Positions 34,719 through 47,267 are shown, counted from the stretch's first letter. The stretch: 64,000 nucleotides of DNA from Schistocerca nitens (GCF_023898315.1 NC_064614.1:115103501-115167500); one strand, 5' to 3'. Numbers and translations are program-made. The notes: generated from the sequence alone by a model not told the origin.

Positions 34719-34954
34719 GAAGGGCTTATTGCAATGGTGGTACAAGTCTATTTTTGTTCATATTCAGATACAGAGTCCTGAAGTTAAATGAGCAATGAAA
34801 AATCAGCAGTTGAGATACCAGAAATATTCAAGCATATGGCTTCTTGCAAGAGATGAACCTTTCTTTCTGTTTGTTTGGATCATTAATTACAGAATCATTA
34901 TAGAGAGAAAAGGTGCAGGTAATGGACTTGTACCACTATTGAAATAAGCCCTTC
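34719..34954. mobile_element. MITE, 236 bp
   Basis: Terminal inverted repeats of about 30 bp: GAAGGGCTTATTGCAATGG at the left and its near-complement CATTGAAATAAGCCCTTC-type end at the right (34925-34954). No coding capacity. Confidence 0.75.
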
Positions 34955-35052
34955 TATTGCCTGTAATGCAGTAAACATCCTTGACTACTAATTTGTTATT
35001 ACTGCGATTGTTATTGTTATTCGTCACTTCACAACAGATTTCCTATCACTCA

Positions 35053-35222
35053 CTGCTGCCGATGCACGTAACGAATGGATCAGCATGAATGGAATGAGGG
35101 ATGTTTCGTCAGGGAGAATATACACATTTATCTCAGCGTCTTGTGTTCAGGGTAATATGAAAATCTCAGAGAGAGAAGACAACGGGATGACGGTGGTGCA
35201 GGCAATAATACCCAACTATTTC
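35053..35222 (-). repeat. inner inverted repeat, right
   Basis: Partner of 33539-33710. Its centre of symmetry with the left copy is near 34380, unlike the outer arms, whose centre is near 35170. Confidence 0.8.
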
Positions 35223-36824
35223 TGCCGATTTAACACCATGGCGACAGACAAATTGGCGCCTCAGTGTATTTATATTCCAATTCATTAGCCTTCTTGCGAC
35301 CTCGTTCTAATACCTCGTGGAAGCAGGCATAATATTTTGCTTTTTGAACACCGAGCAATAAAGGAAGGATACAAAGAAACAATCAGACTCATTAGTGTGG
35401 ATCCAGTTCATCATGAGAAGACTGAACAAGAGGGAAACATTACGAAAGCAATGAATACGCTGGTTAGTAAACATTATTTGTGTAGATCTGAAGATGAAAA
35501 AGCGCAGATCTGCACAATGCCCACATCTTCACTTTAGTTTCTGTCTTAATGGACATAATTTTTAGTTTCTTCTCTGTTGAATTTTCAAATGAATTGATTA
35601 TTACGTGGCACAGTACAATTAGTTAACTGTTTTTCTTATAGCTTCCATTCGCACCAACATTTTTCTACATTCTCGTGCAATTCATGAAATTCTACTTGTA
35701 TGATCACAAGACTGCACACAAATGCAATCGATTTCGAGGTGCAAAGTGTTTGTTATATTACTTTTCGTGACAGGTGGGAAAAGTTGATTTCCAAAGAGTT
35801 TTTATTGTACTGAAATAATCTTTTGTCACAAAGTAACAAGGTAAGTGTTTTATTCATGTATATTTTGTGGGAAACTGTAATCGTGATGGAAGATTGTACA
35901 CCTGAATCTTTGACACAACTGGTAGGAGAAAACGCTGCATATTAACCAAAACCTGTGCCTCCACTCTATATCCTCCTATGACACGAACACGGGATTCTCC
36001 TCGCATATTGCTACAGAGCTGGCAACATTGTGACAGTGCAATCACTTCCACGTATTGTACTGAATTGACTGGCTAAATTCTCTTATATTCCCTTTCCATT
36101 TGAATGACTCGTGCTAGCGTGTGTGATCTTTTTTTTCTTATTTATTTTATGGAGCTACAAATTTCCAGAAAAAATTCTGAATCGAAATCGGAAGAAAACC
36201 TTTACACATCACGTCCTCTTGGTAGTTCGACTCACTAAGTTGTGTTAATGGTCATAGACCTCGGTTTTCCGACTGCCATGATGCTTCACAATACAAGCGT
36301 CTCTGAAGATAAGAATTTCAATATTATTCTTCACTTAAGACTCATGTGCCAGGGTGATAAGTATGAAGGAAATGAACCTCTTGATTACTATGTGGCGTCT
36401 TTGCTAAATTTCCACAGTAGCAATTAGGAACTGTCTGCACACATTTGGTAACAGCAGCTCTAGCAACTTACTTTTTCTCTGGGCAATTTTGTCGCCTTAG
36501 ATCCAATTGAATATTTTAAATATCACGTTTGAACAGCGTTCACTTCTCCGTTAATAGAGGTATGGACCTCAAAACAAGCAGTTTGCCTGAGTAGCTATAG
36601 AGAAGGTTCCAAAAGGTATTGACACAATGTTTCACATCCATTTACCATAGGGAATCAAAGAAAGAAATCAAACACATTACATTTCATTTACTCTCTGTGC
36701 CTTGACTAACACATATGAATCCATGACAAAAATAAATTATTTGAAAAATCTCACGTGAAATGAAAACGAACAGGATGTGACGCTTTAATTATAGCGCACT
36801 GGATCAGAAACAATGAAATTAATT

Positions 36825-39800
36825 CTGTGCCACATTGATGTATTGCATACTAGTGTAATAAAATACTCACCAAATAAAAACGATTTGTGCATCCGTTGCT
36901 ATCAAGTGGGAAACATAGATCCTAGACAGATTTTATGGGTCACCACTCAACAACATTAAAGCATTTTACACCTTTGACAGGGAGAGTGGAGCAGATGTTG
37001 CTGGCAGAAGGCGAGGCAGCACAGTGCCTCAACCCCTGCAGCAAAGGGGTCCCAGAGAACTCAAACGCATGCGGTGTACAGAGTCAGATGATCGGCCAAG
37101 AAATCTCTCTCTAAAATATTGTTGAACCAAAAGAAAGCGAAATATTTTGTAGATTCGCTTGAAATACACTCATAGCTTCAGTACCAAGAGCAAATTGGCG
37201 ATAAAAATTTTGTCGACGTGTGCTTTAGGTTGCCAGACGTCGTATTAGCTAGTCTCGCGTGTTGCCTCAAGATTACGGTTGTAGTCAAGAGTGATGTAAC
37301 CAGACTGAAGTTAAGACTTCCTCCGGGAAGTTCTGCAGTCTACAATGTTACCAGATCGAGCATATTACCGGCCATAGAATTCTGAGGGAAGCACGACTGT
37401 ATTGTCCACCTTATGTGAACGACTTGGCGATCAATTTTTTTTTGCCTAAGACTGTATCTACAACACATATTGCACACTGAAGACCCAGAAGAATTAAAAC
37501 AACAAATTTAGTTTATGAGAGCAACGTTAACTACAGCGTTCGAAATATTCATAGTATTGTATTTGTGTTTGTAAATGCCAACCAATGCCCACTCAAGGAA
37601 GACAAGGATACACAGTCTAGCTTCAATATTATAAATACACCCTAGTTTGTGGATGAACTCAGACTTAGATTGATAATCATTTTGAATATTTAGCAGTACT
37701 GTACCCATTGGTGCTAATCTCGTTTTCAAACAATGATTCCCACAGCTACAGGAACACTACTTGTGATACCTCAGAAAAAATATTTACACAGTGCTGTCAG
37801 ACGAAAAGAGCAACCTGACACCAACTGTGGGAAGTTTGTTTTACGACCTTCGTACGTGGATAAAGAGCTTTTCCTATTTGAGATATCTGTGAACGTTGCT
37901 GCATAAGACGATTTAAGACGAAACTAAATTCTTTCAGCTACGACAATGTTTAAAGAAATCGTCTTAACGGCAATAAATCGTGGTTTATGAATCGTTTACT
38001 AACCGCACTCTGCCGCATTTCGCTGGTTGGAAGGCAAAATGGTTACTGACAAATTTCACAGAAGATAAACGGGGACGGAATGTCCCCCACTGGAAGGTCA
38101 TGTTTTATTTAAAAGATTACAAAATCAGCAAAAACGAACAGTGAGGTTGACAGTATAAGCACATTACTGTTGTCAGTATGATGTTGCACTGCCCAGGGCC
38201 TGTAATGATAAAAGGCACGTTTAGGTCAGGCATATTGTATACAGAAGTGGAAGAGAGAGCACCAGTAAATTCTAAAAGCCGTATGTATTTCATACACACA
38301 GAAATTACTGTTACAGTTTAGTAATGGAGCCCAATGATGAATTGCATATTTTCCGGTGAGAAAGTGCACTGGCAAACAGACTTCGCTACATTAGGTTACT
38401 TATACTGGTGTCACTCTGAGCTAGAATTTAAGGTCAGCGACTAAGTGTTAGGTCAATGAGTCGGATGCGTGTTTTTCAGCAGGTAACGTCGACCAAATCA
38501 CGTGGGAGAATTGATAGCGACGTATATGCGAATGCAGTAGATCTCTTGGATTTTGGTTTTGCAGTATTCGACAGCCATTTCTAGGCGCAAGTAAATGAAG
38601 AAAGGCAGCGCGTTTTTGTTATCAAGTAAAGTCTTCATCAATTATTTCAGTTTTAATGTAATCTACAAGTAATTTCTGATGTTTGATATTAACATGAAAA
38701 GGATTCCGTAGACAGGCAACTACTTCTATAATGACCAAAAGGCCTTAAATGATCTTCAAGCATATGTGTTTCAGCAGCGGTATGAAGAAAATAATACTAA
38801 TAATGACGGTATTAATCGAATTATCCGGTAACTTCACACTTCACAGTGGATTTTCTCGAACTAAGAAATTTGCTGAATTAGTGAAAATTTCAAAATGGCT
38901 TCACATCGAGGCTATGATGCCTAGAAGAGTCTTTACATCCTGCTGACATGAGAATAGCATAATCTTCGCGTCAGTAGACTCGAATGGTTTCCACCGTGAC
39001 TAATTTCGTAAGCTAAGCGGATCATCCATTAGAGCACACTCCTGGGGCTGGGAAATGTGGCCAAAATGTTCTGGTGGAACGAACTATCACAGGTGCAATG
39101 CGTGGGTTCATGCATTTACTTTTAAGAGGCACAAATAGATTTACCTTACGTCTGGTAACCTCAAGAGGAAGACGTTATAATCCAGAATCCGCATTAAACA
39201 TCACGTTCCTTCATTACCAACTGGGGAGAGCCGGTTTACGTTGGGAAATGACATAGGCGGAAGTCATGGTAAACAGGAATACAGTCGCCAGTAAACTTAC
39301 TTACATTAGAAAATTTTATTTTATTTGATGAACCGATTGCCATTTAAAGGAACAGGGCTCTTATATTACTCGTACTTGATTGAACTAGAGACGTTGAAAA
39401 GTTTCGTGCTGGACTGTAATTCGATTTTGTATCTCCTCTTTCGAGGATCTGAATCTCTCGGAACAGTATAGTTCAATCATTTCGTTCCTTTTCCCAAGAT
39501 TGCAATCCTCCAAAGGTAAGTATGTGGGTCCGAATCCTGATCCAGTACAAAAATATTCATAATTTCATTTCAAGCCCTATCACGTGCACACCGGCCCGCT
39601 ACTGAAAATCAACGTGCATTTTTAATGTCTGTTCATATGTTGCCAACAATTACAATAGGTGTCGTTATTTCTGGTCGAACATGCACACATATTACTGTTG
39701 GTGAATAAGCAATTGATACTTAAGCTATATTCGTGGATGATAAAGAAGGACGGTAGGTGCGCGGTTCGATTGTCGCTCAGGCACAAAAATTTGTATCCTT

Positions 39801-40297
39801 ACTTTAGATTCAAACACCTAGCAGTTGGTAAGAAAAACCGATATGTAACATTTGATTTTACTTCGTTAACAATCCAATTACGTGTTGGGTTCGTATCTCC
39901 CTCACAGAACTTCACATCATGCGCTTCATCCTTAAATGCAAGCATACTTTGTTACTTTTGAATGGAGGTATATCAGACATCTTTTGTGGTTAGTTAACAA
40001 GGGCGAAAGGGTCTTGATAGGAGTCCCGGTTTATTACAAAAACTGTCGGCTTTTATTTTCAAGTTTAGATTTGATTACTGATATTGGCAAAAATTTCGGT
40101 AATTCATGCCTCTTCATGGCTAGTCAGCAATATGATATGACTAAATTACATTAGATTTGATTAGATTAGTACTTGTTCCATAGATCATGAATACGACATT
40201 TCGTAATGATGTGGAACGTGTCATTTTAATGAAAGATTTCTTTACGTACCATGATTCAATTTCATTACAACAATTTTTTTACTCTCTCATTCTTTTT

Positions 40298-40371
<74 letters not shown>

Positions 40372-40530
40372 TCTTTTTTTTTATCTGTTTGTTGTGCTCG
40401 ACTATCGGCGAGGCACGAAAACGTCCGTCAATGAGTTTCTTAGTTTTGAGTACACTTACGAAAGAAATATAAAAACAACAATGAGAGTTACTGATTTATG
40501 ATGCTTAGTTTGCAGTCAGTTCTGAGTATT
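36825..40530 (-). repeat. right arm of the 3.7 kb inverted repeat
   Basis: Mirror of 29806-33536. It ends where TTCTGAGTATT stops matching the left arm. It keeps the roughly 18 bp missing from left unit B, so the left copy lost them after duplication. Confidence 0.95.
40302..40370. repeat. (CT)n(CA)n microsatellite
   Basis: Long CT then CA runs, the mirror of 29967-30048 with changed repeat numbers. Confidence 0.92.
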
Positions 40531-42239
40531 ATTAGTAACTACGCTCCAGTCCCTAAACCTAGTTACAGAAATGTGAATCATTCGGATTACGTATTCCAGG
40601 ACATAGCAGCTGTGTCTTTGAGACGCCAGCTATGGTCACTTCTCAGCCCGCTGTAGTATCACATTGGTTTGTCTTCTTTCTGCTGGTTATTTAACTAAGA
40701 TTTGGCAACAAGGCAAGTTACGTTTGGTAACTCTGTGATCGACGAGTTACTTCCTGGTGTGCACGGAATTGAGCCTCAAAGTTCACTTTATTTTTCCTGT
40801 CATTTCCATTGAATAATTTGCGTTATTATCGCTTGAGGTGTAACAAAAGATTGTAAATTTATGGTTTTCAGCCCAGGAAAGTCGTTGCACGCGTAAATCG
40901 CAATTAATCTCGTCCTTTAAGTAGCGGTTTACGAGTTCTATGCACTATTGGCCTTGTAAGAGGACGTGTAGACACAGGCCTCTTCCCTAGCTCTGTGGTA
41001 ACGTGCTGACTTGTGAAAAATCGTTTGTTGTGGTTTGTGGGTCCAGTCTTGTTGAGTGTAACGTTTTTATCTCTTCTGTGAAAGAGCTACAAGCAGTCAG
41101 ATCAAACATCAATAAGGAAATCGCGAGAAAGTACTTTCGGCTCATAGTGCAATGGTGAAAAACTTACAATGCTGCACAACAGGCAACTCCTCTCTCCGCT
41201 GCTGACAAGCAAATTTTGGGTTTCTAGGAACACATAACTTTATTTATGAAATGCCACATTTGCATACCACTTGAGTATGACACAGCATACCAATCAAACA
41301 CAGACTTAGTCGAAATCTTAGTGAGTAGTATTTTACTAATTCATGCCGATAGAGGCACACTTGTGTACAGATACTCAGTTTTATAGAAACAGACTATCGC
41401 CGTAAGATTATCGTGGGTAGTTTTGTTTCATTTCTTCTAATACAGTTCACGAGAGAGAAATTAATCATCAATGATATATGCGAATTCTCTAATGTTATTT
41501 ATAACAGTCTGACAATGAACATGCAGTTTATTGATTACATGCATGTAGAAAACCTGTTCTGAGTTAAAGCTGTCAAACAAGGTTTGATGAAGAATAAAAT
41601 TCCACTACCACACGACAGCTAATGTAGAAAATACTTTTCTGGCGTATTTTGGCACGATGCGCCCTCCCCATACATATTACAAAAGTTTCGAGATGCATCT
41701 GCTGCCTGGCAGTCTATTAAACCTGAAAAGAACAAAATGTCGCAGAAGTTAGCCGTTTTTCCACATGCGACTATTTTGTGTTGAGAAGTGAAGATAATTA
41801 TGTTCAAAGTTCCATTAAATTGATAACTTCAGCAGACAGCAGAATTGAATTTCAAAAAATGTAGCAGTGAATGTACTCGAACTCACGACGTTTTATCTTC
41901 AGTGCCCGACACTTACCGTTAAGCTACTAGCCCACACGTAGCTACAGCAGCTGCAGAAGTCAACAACAATTTCTCCAGAACTTCTGCATACCACAGTGCT
42001 GTGAGATAATGCATGTGGTCGGATGTAGACTTCTGGGAGACAGACAGTTACAGCTTTTCTTTTGCAATGCACGACGTTTTCAACAAACAGTAAGCGCACT
42101 AGAGTGGAAAGGAACATTTCTTATTTAAATTTCTGCATCCTGCACTGTTTACAGTTCTGCGTAGGTAGCAGTTACATGATTTTATTTCGTTGATTACAAA
42201 AATAGAGTCCAATGTATGCACTGGGTAGCCGAGGCAGCA
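40531..42239. other. no recognised gene
   Basis: AT-rich unassigned sequence. A minus-strand tRNA-like stretch is visible at about 41880-41945 ('TAGCTTAACGGTAAGTGT' and 'GAGTTCGAGTAC', A- and B-box-like). Confidence 0.5.
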
Positions 42240-43470
42240 AGTTCGTAGCGATTCGGTCAACGAAGTAAATGAATGTACTGTACATGCTGCAAACCACTAC
42301 AGGGAGCCTGTGTGTCAGAAGTCTCATCCAGTGTGGCACAACGGCGTTGTGACAGAAGAATGATTCATCGGGAAGAATCTGTGGTGGTCTGTTGCATTGA
42401 TAATAGGTTCATATAGTTAAAGTATGGGTTCGATTCCAACTTCTACTGATGATTTTTGATAAGGAGATACAGATTCTGTTCCCTTCTGGCTATGCCAAGT
42501 GAAGACAATACAGCTCGACTACAGTTTGTTGTTAGTTGAGAATTGCAGATTCCTCAACATCTCCACATATTGCGCGTGAATGGGTTCGAATCCTGGCCCG
42601 TCACAAAGTTTTCATTATGTATTATTAAGTTCTAGCATGGGAACACCTATCTGCTGGTGGATAAAAAATTTGATTTATAATGTATTTTCTTTCGTTGTCA
42701 ACACTATCGATATATGACGTTTTTGACTCCCAGTGAGATACAGAACTATTTGCGAGATCACTGTAAGTTCAAGGATGTTATTCCGAGCTGCTGGGGGAGA
42801 AAAATTGAGTAGCTGACGTCTCTTTGTGTGCAGTCAACAACGATATTTATGGGGTTCGATTCCCAGTCACCACTGAACTCTTCGTCATATTTTTTCTAGT
42901 TCAAACACGGTCACATGTCGCTGGTGGTGTAGCAAACCCATATTTAACGTTCGTTTTCTCTGGAATATAACAGCGATAGGTGCCACTTTGGAGTCCTGGG
43001 AAGGAAAAAATTTATGTTTCGTCTCGTCATTTCAGTTAGAACATCTAGCTACTGCCACGAAAAACCGATATGGCACAGTTAATTGTGCTTCGATAACAAT
43101 CCGATTAGGTTCTGGGTTCGAATTCCTGTCCAACACAAAGCTTTACCTCAGGGCATCTCAAATAAGTTACTTGTGAAGAAGCAATATTTAACATCTCTCG
43201 TAGTTCGTTAACAAGGACAAGTAGATGCTGGGTAGGAATCCGCGTCCGTTAAAAATGTTTACGTTATGTTATTTTAAGTTGATATTTGATAACTGATACT
43301 GTCTAAAATCGAGGCATATCACTCTCTGAATGCCTCGTCAGGAATGATTGTTAGTTTCCGTCAGTCGCGAAGTCTTTGCTTAGTCTGCATGACCTGGGTT
43401 TGAATCCATATGCAGAACGAGACGGTTCGTTGTGTCATTTGAAGTTCATACATATTCTCAACTAGCTCCT
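42240..43470 (+). repeat. degenerate array of tRNA T-arm-like repeats
   Basis: At least six motifs close to GGGTTCGAATCC occur on one strand near 42428, 42590, 42852, 43122, 43228 and 43400. Several are followed by a CACAAAG/A-TTT stretch. Similar motifs with the same follower occur in the right arm near 39515 and 39765, and 42984-43150 is a diverged copy of 39780-39910. No complete cloverleaf was found, so these look like remnants of tRNA-derived elements, not tRNA genes. Confidence 0.55.
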
Positions 43471-44097
43471 CGTGAATAACTTAAATTTTTAATGTCATTT
43501 TTGTTAAATAATAAGTATGGTATGTTACATTGAAGAGGAAATCATGAATACGACGAACTTACTATGTGCATTACCTATCTGACGTAATAATGAGAGTGGT
43601 AGCATTTCAGGTGTGTCATTTATTGTAATAAATGTGAGCTTACAAGCCTTAAAGACAGTCTTATCTGTGATAAGGTGTTTCCTGATATTTGTAGTGCCTT
43701 GGTATTACTTTATATCTTGAGTTGTTGCGATACAGAGCAGTGTTTTCTAGTGGTGACTTGTTGGAACCATTTTCAATAGTCAAATGACTGTATCGAGGAG
43801 CGATTAGAGGATCTGCTAGACACTTGCGTTATGTGGGTTGCATGCGACCAGGCGAAATGCAAGTCAGGTCGTTTGGATACTTTTGAGCACGACTGTACAT
43901 AAGTAACTTGAAAATAACTGCTCTTCGATTTCTCCTGTGTTTCTTAGCAAAAATTCTATGTTTTTAGTAGTTTTCTAATATTACATGTTAAGTAACGTTT
44001 GTTCTACGCAATAACGAGACTGCAGAGTAAAATAGGATGACGTGTGATGTGTAAGTGGTGGAACGCACTCTTGACTGAACTGAATTACATTTTGAAT

Positions 44098-44103
44098 TTT
44101 ATT
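44098..44103 (-). terminator. polyadenylation signal AATAAA of the protease gene
   Basis: AATAAA on the minus strand, 91 bases after the stop codon at 44195. The stretch 43471-44097 shows nothing else recognisable. Confidence 0.6.
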
Positions 44104-44194
44104 GTCAGTTGTTCATATCCTTGTATTTATGACGACATACCATAAGCAATACATCAATACTTTGCTGTAAACAAGAAGCGACCCACAGCCACTG

Positions 44195-44350
<156 letters not shown>

Positions 44351-44756
44351 TCAATTCCAATGTAAAATTATCAATATTTCAAAGTGCATAATTTTGCTGT
44401 ATTTATATGTGGTGTCTGTTCTTTCGGACATCATTCTAGTTCTGAAAGCACTGTGAATCAAGGCACAGAGGAATTAAAGACATTAGCTGCCAATAGTCAC
44501 TGATTTATATCAATGGGGCAAGCTGAAAATTTGTGCTGGATCGGGCTTCGAAGCAGGGTCTCATATTTACTGACCACTACATCGTCATGGCACGGACTAT
44601 CCTACCCCACCTCCTGTCGGACCCAAATTCTCAGCTTAACCACATATTCCCCATTATCCTCATTACTCGTGACATTTCTCTGACTGCTGTAAGCGTACGA
44701 GCTTGGTGTGCATCTACACTGAAGGAATCATTGGCTGTTCTCACCTTAGTTACATA

Positions 44757-45579
44757 CAGGGTGACAATTACAGAACCATATAAGAAAAAACGTAAATTAG
44801 TTACAAACTGCGGCGTACACACACCTTATTCAACATGTAAGCATCACTACAGATATTCAGATTTAAGTTATGACATGCTCGATATGCCTGCCATCATTGG
44901 CAATGATGTGGCGCAGATGAATAGCGAAATTCCGCATGACCCGCTGAAGTGTCGGAACATCGATACTGTCGATGACCTCCTGAGTGGCCGTTTTCAGTTC
45001 AGCAGTGGCTTTGGGGTTATTGCTGTACACCTCTTTAAAAAAGGAGTCGCAAGTGTTCAGGTCCGGAGAATATGGCGGCCAATCGACGCCCATGCCAGTG
45101 GCCTCTGGATACCCCAGAGTCAGAATGCAGTCCCCTAAGTGCTCCTCCAGGCCATCAAACACCCTCCTGCTTCGAAGGAGTGGAGCTTCGTCTTGCATGA
45201 ACCACATCTTGTCGAAATCATGGTCACTTTGAATAATGGGGATAAAATCATCTTCCAAAACCTTCACGTACCGTTCGGTAGTCACTGTACCGGCGATAAA
45301 TATCGCATCAATTACTGACTGGACATCACACACCACACAGTCACCCGTTGTGGCTGAAGAGACTTCTCGACCGCGAAATGTGGATTCTCAGTCGCCCAAT
45401 GCGCCAATTTTGCCTACTGACGAACCCATCCAAATGAAAGTGGACTCCACCGCTAAAGCAAACCATGCGTGCACATACTGATTCCCATGATGACCCGCAG
45501 CCAACCGTGCAGTTTGAACGTCCAAACGTTCAGAAGTTATAACGAGTTTATTTCATATAGTTCAGTAATTGTCACCCTG
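44757..45579 (-). mobile_element. deleted mariner-type element
   Basis: CAGGGTGACAATTAC at the left, GTAATTGTCACCCTG at the right, TA on both sides. At 823 bp it is too short for a full copy. It belongs to the same group as the element at 17008. Confidence 0.88.
44863..45480 (-). pseudogene. mariner-type transposase, catalytic half only
   Basis: Readable from just before the first acid: 'FIAGTVTTERYVKVL', 'WFMQDEAPLL' (second acid), 'DWPPYSPDLNTCDSFF' (third acid) and 'HLRHIIANDGRHIEHV'. Spacing between second and third acids is again 47. The DNA-binding half is missing and there is a frameshift near 45340, so the copy cannot move itself. Confidence 0.85.
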
Positions 45580-45623
45580 TATATTGGTGTCTGTTGTTTT
45601 GGATATGTCTGAAAGAACGGACA

Positions 45624-45628
<5 letters not shown>
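45529..45628. repeat. 100-bp duplicated flank, left copy
   Basis: TTCAGAAGTTATAACG to GACACCGCA, including the last 51 bases of the deleted mariner element. The second copy, at 47121-47220, differs at about three positions. Confidence 0.93.

Positions 45629-45694
<66 letters not shown>
45629..45694. repeat. (TA)n tract, 66 bp
   Basis: Pure TA dinucleotides between the left duplicated flank and the Tc1-like element. Confidence 0.95.
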
Positions 45695-45697
<3 letters not shown>

Positions 45698-47116
45698 TCC
45701 TGGAAATTGAAATAAGAACACCGTGAATTCATTGTCCCAGGAAGGGGAAACTTTATTGACACATTCCTGGGGTCAGATACATCACATGATCACACTGACA
45801 GAACCACAGGCACATAGACACAGGCAACAGAGCATGCACAATGTCGGCACTAGTACAGTGTATATCCACCTTTCGCAGCAATGCAGGCTGCTATTCTCCC
45901 ATGGAGACGATCGTAGAGATGCTGGATGTAGTCCTGTGGAACGGCTTGCCATGCCATTTCCACCTGGCGCCTCAGTTGGACCAGCGTTCGTGCTGGACGT
46001 GCAGACCGCGTGAGACGACGCTTCATCCAGTCCCAAACATGCTCAATGGGGGACAGATCCGGAGATCTTGCTGGCCAGGGTAGTTGACTTACACCTTCTA
46101 GAGCACGTTGGGTGGCACGGGATACATGCGGATGTGCATTGTCCTGTTGGAACAGCAAGTTCCCTTGCCGGTCTAGGAATGGTAGAACGATGGGTTCGAT
46201 GACGGTTTAGATGTACCGTGCACTATTCAGTGTCCCCTCGACGATCACCAGTGGTGTACGGCCAGTGTAGGAGATCGCTCCCCACACCATGATGCCGGGT
46301 GTTGGCCCTGTGTGCCTCGGTCGTATGCAGTCCTGATTGTGGCGCTCACCTGCACGGCGCCAAACACGCATACGACCATCATTGGCACCAAGGCAGAAGC
46401 GACTCTCATCGCTGAAGACGACACGTCTCCATTCGTCCCTCCATTCACGCCTGTCGCGACACCACTGGAGGCGGGCTGCACGATGTTGGGGCGTGAGCGG
46501 AAGACGGCCTAACGGTGTGCGGGACCGTAGCCCACCTTCATGGAGACGGTTGCGAATGGTCCTCGCCGATACCCCAGGAGCAACAGTGTCCCTAATTCGC
46601 TGGGAAGTGGCGGTGCGGTCCCCTACGGCACTGCGTAGGATCCTACGGTCTTGGCGTGCATCCGTGCGTCGCTGCGGTCCGGTCCCAAGTCGACGGGCAC
46701 GTGCACCTTCCGCCGACCACTGGCGACAACATCGATGTACTGTGGAGACCTCACGCCCCACGTGTTGAGCAATTCGGCGGTACGTCCACCCGGCCTCCCG
46801 CATGCCCACTATACGCCCTCGCTCAAAGTCCGTCAACTGCACATACGGTTCACGTCCACGCTGTCGCGGCATGCTACCAGTGTTAAAGACTGCGATGGAG
46901 CTCCGTATTCCACGGCAAACTGGCTGACACTGACGGCGGCGGTGCACAAATGCTGCGCAGCTAGCGCCATTCGACGGCCAACACCGCGGTTCCTGGTGTG
47001 TCCGCTGTGCCGTGCGTGTGATCATTGCTTGTACAGCCCTCTCGCAGTGTCCGGAGGAAGTATGGTGGGTCTGACACACCGGTGTCAATGTGTTCTTTTT
47101 TCCATTTCCAGGAGTG
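45695..47116 (-). mobile_element. Tc1-like DNA transposon, almost intact
   Basis: Ends ACTCCTGGAAAT and its complement at 47105-47115, followed by AAGAACAC-containing subterminal repeats. It is inserted at TA in a TA tract. Length 1.42 kb is typical of Tc1 elements. Confidence 0.88.
45850..46872 (-). pseudogene. Tc1-like transposase, one nonsense codon
   Basis: The start MPRQRGREPY (46872) was preferred to an upstream in-frame ATG at 47088 because paired helix-turn-helix similarity begins here ('FERGRIVGMREAGWTYRRIA', 'VSARTIRNRLHEGG'). Catalytic acids: D155 in 'VVFSDESRF', D244 in 'FQQDNAHPH', E277 in 'SPDLSPIEHVW'; 32 residues separate the last two, against 34 in Tc1. A single TAA at 46209-46207 (codon 222) interrupts an otherwise continuous 340-codon frame, so this copy is only recently dead. 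Confidence 0.9.
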
Positions 47117-47120
47117 TATA

Positions 47121-47215
47121 TTCAGAAGTTATAACGAGTTTATTTCATATAGTTCAGTAATTGTCACCCTGTATATTGGTGTCTGTTCTTTTGGATTTGT
47201 CTGAAAGAACGAACA

Positions 47216-47220
<5 letters not shown>
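47121..47220. repeat. 100-bp duplicated flank, right copy
   Basis: Second copy of 45529-45628, on the other side of the Tc1-like element. Confidence 0.93.

Positions 47221-47264
<44 letters not shown>
47221..47264. repeat. (TA)n tract, 44 bp
   Basis: TA tract joining the right duplicated flank to the right arm of the foldback element. Confidence 0.95.

Positions 47265-47267
<3 letters not shown>

Larger units (their letters stand above)
33537..36824. other. 3.3 kb spacer between the inverted arms
   Basis: Unique relative to the arms. It holds an internal inverted repeat (33539-33710 with 35053-35222), a 236-bp MITE and one 138-codon open stretch. No splice-supported gene or RNA gene recognised. 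35223-36824 shows no recognisable feature. Confidence 0.7.

Noticed and set aside
29806-40530. Inverted arms as a Maverick/Polinton or other known large transposon
   Set aside because: No polymerase B, integrase, ATPase or capsid-like reading in arms or spacer, and the outer ends show no convincing short target duplication.
42240-43470. tRNA genes
   Set aside because: Only T-arm-like motifs are present; matching D arms, anticodon arms with U33 and acceptor stems were not found.
45782-47160. Plus-strand open stretches across the Tc1-like element
   Set aside because: They are antisense shadows of the transposase, kept open by its GC-rich codons.
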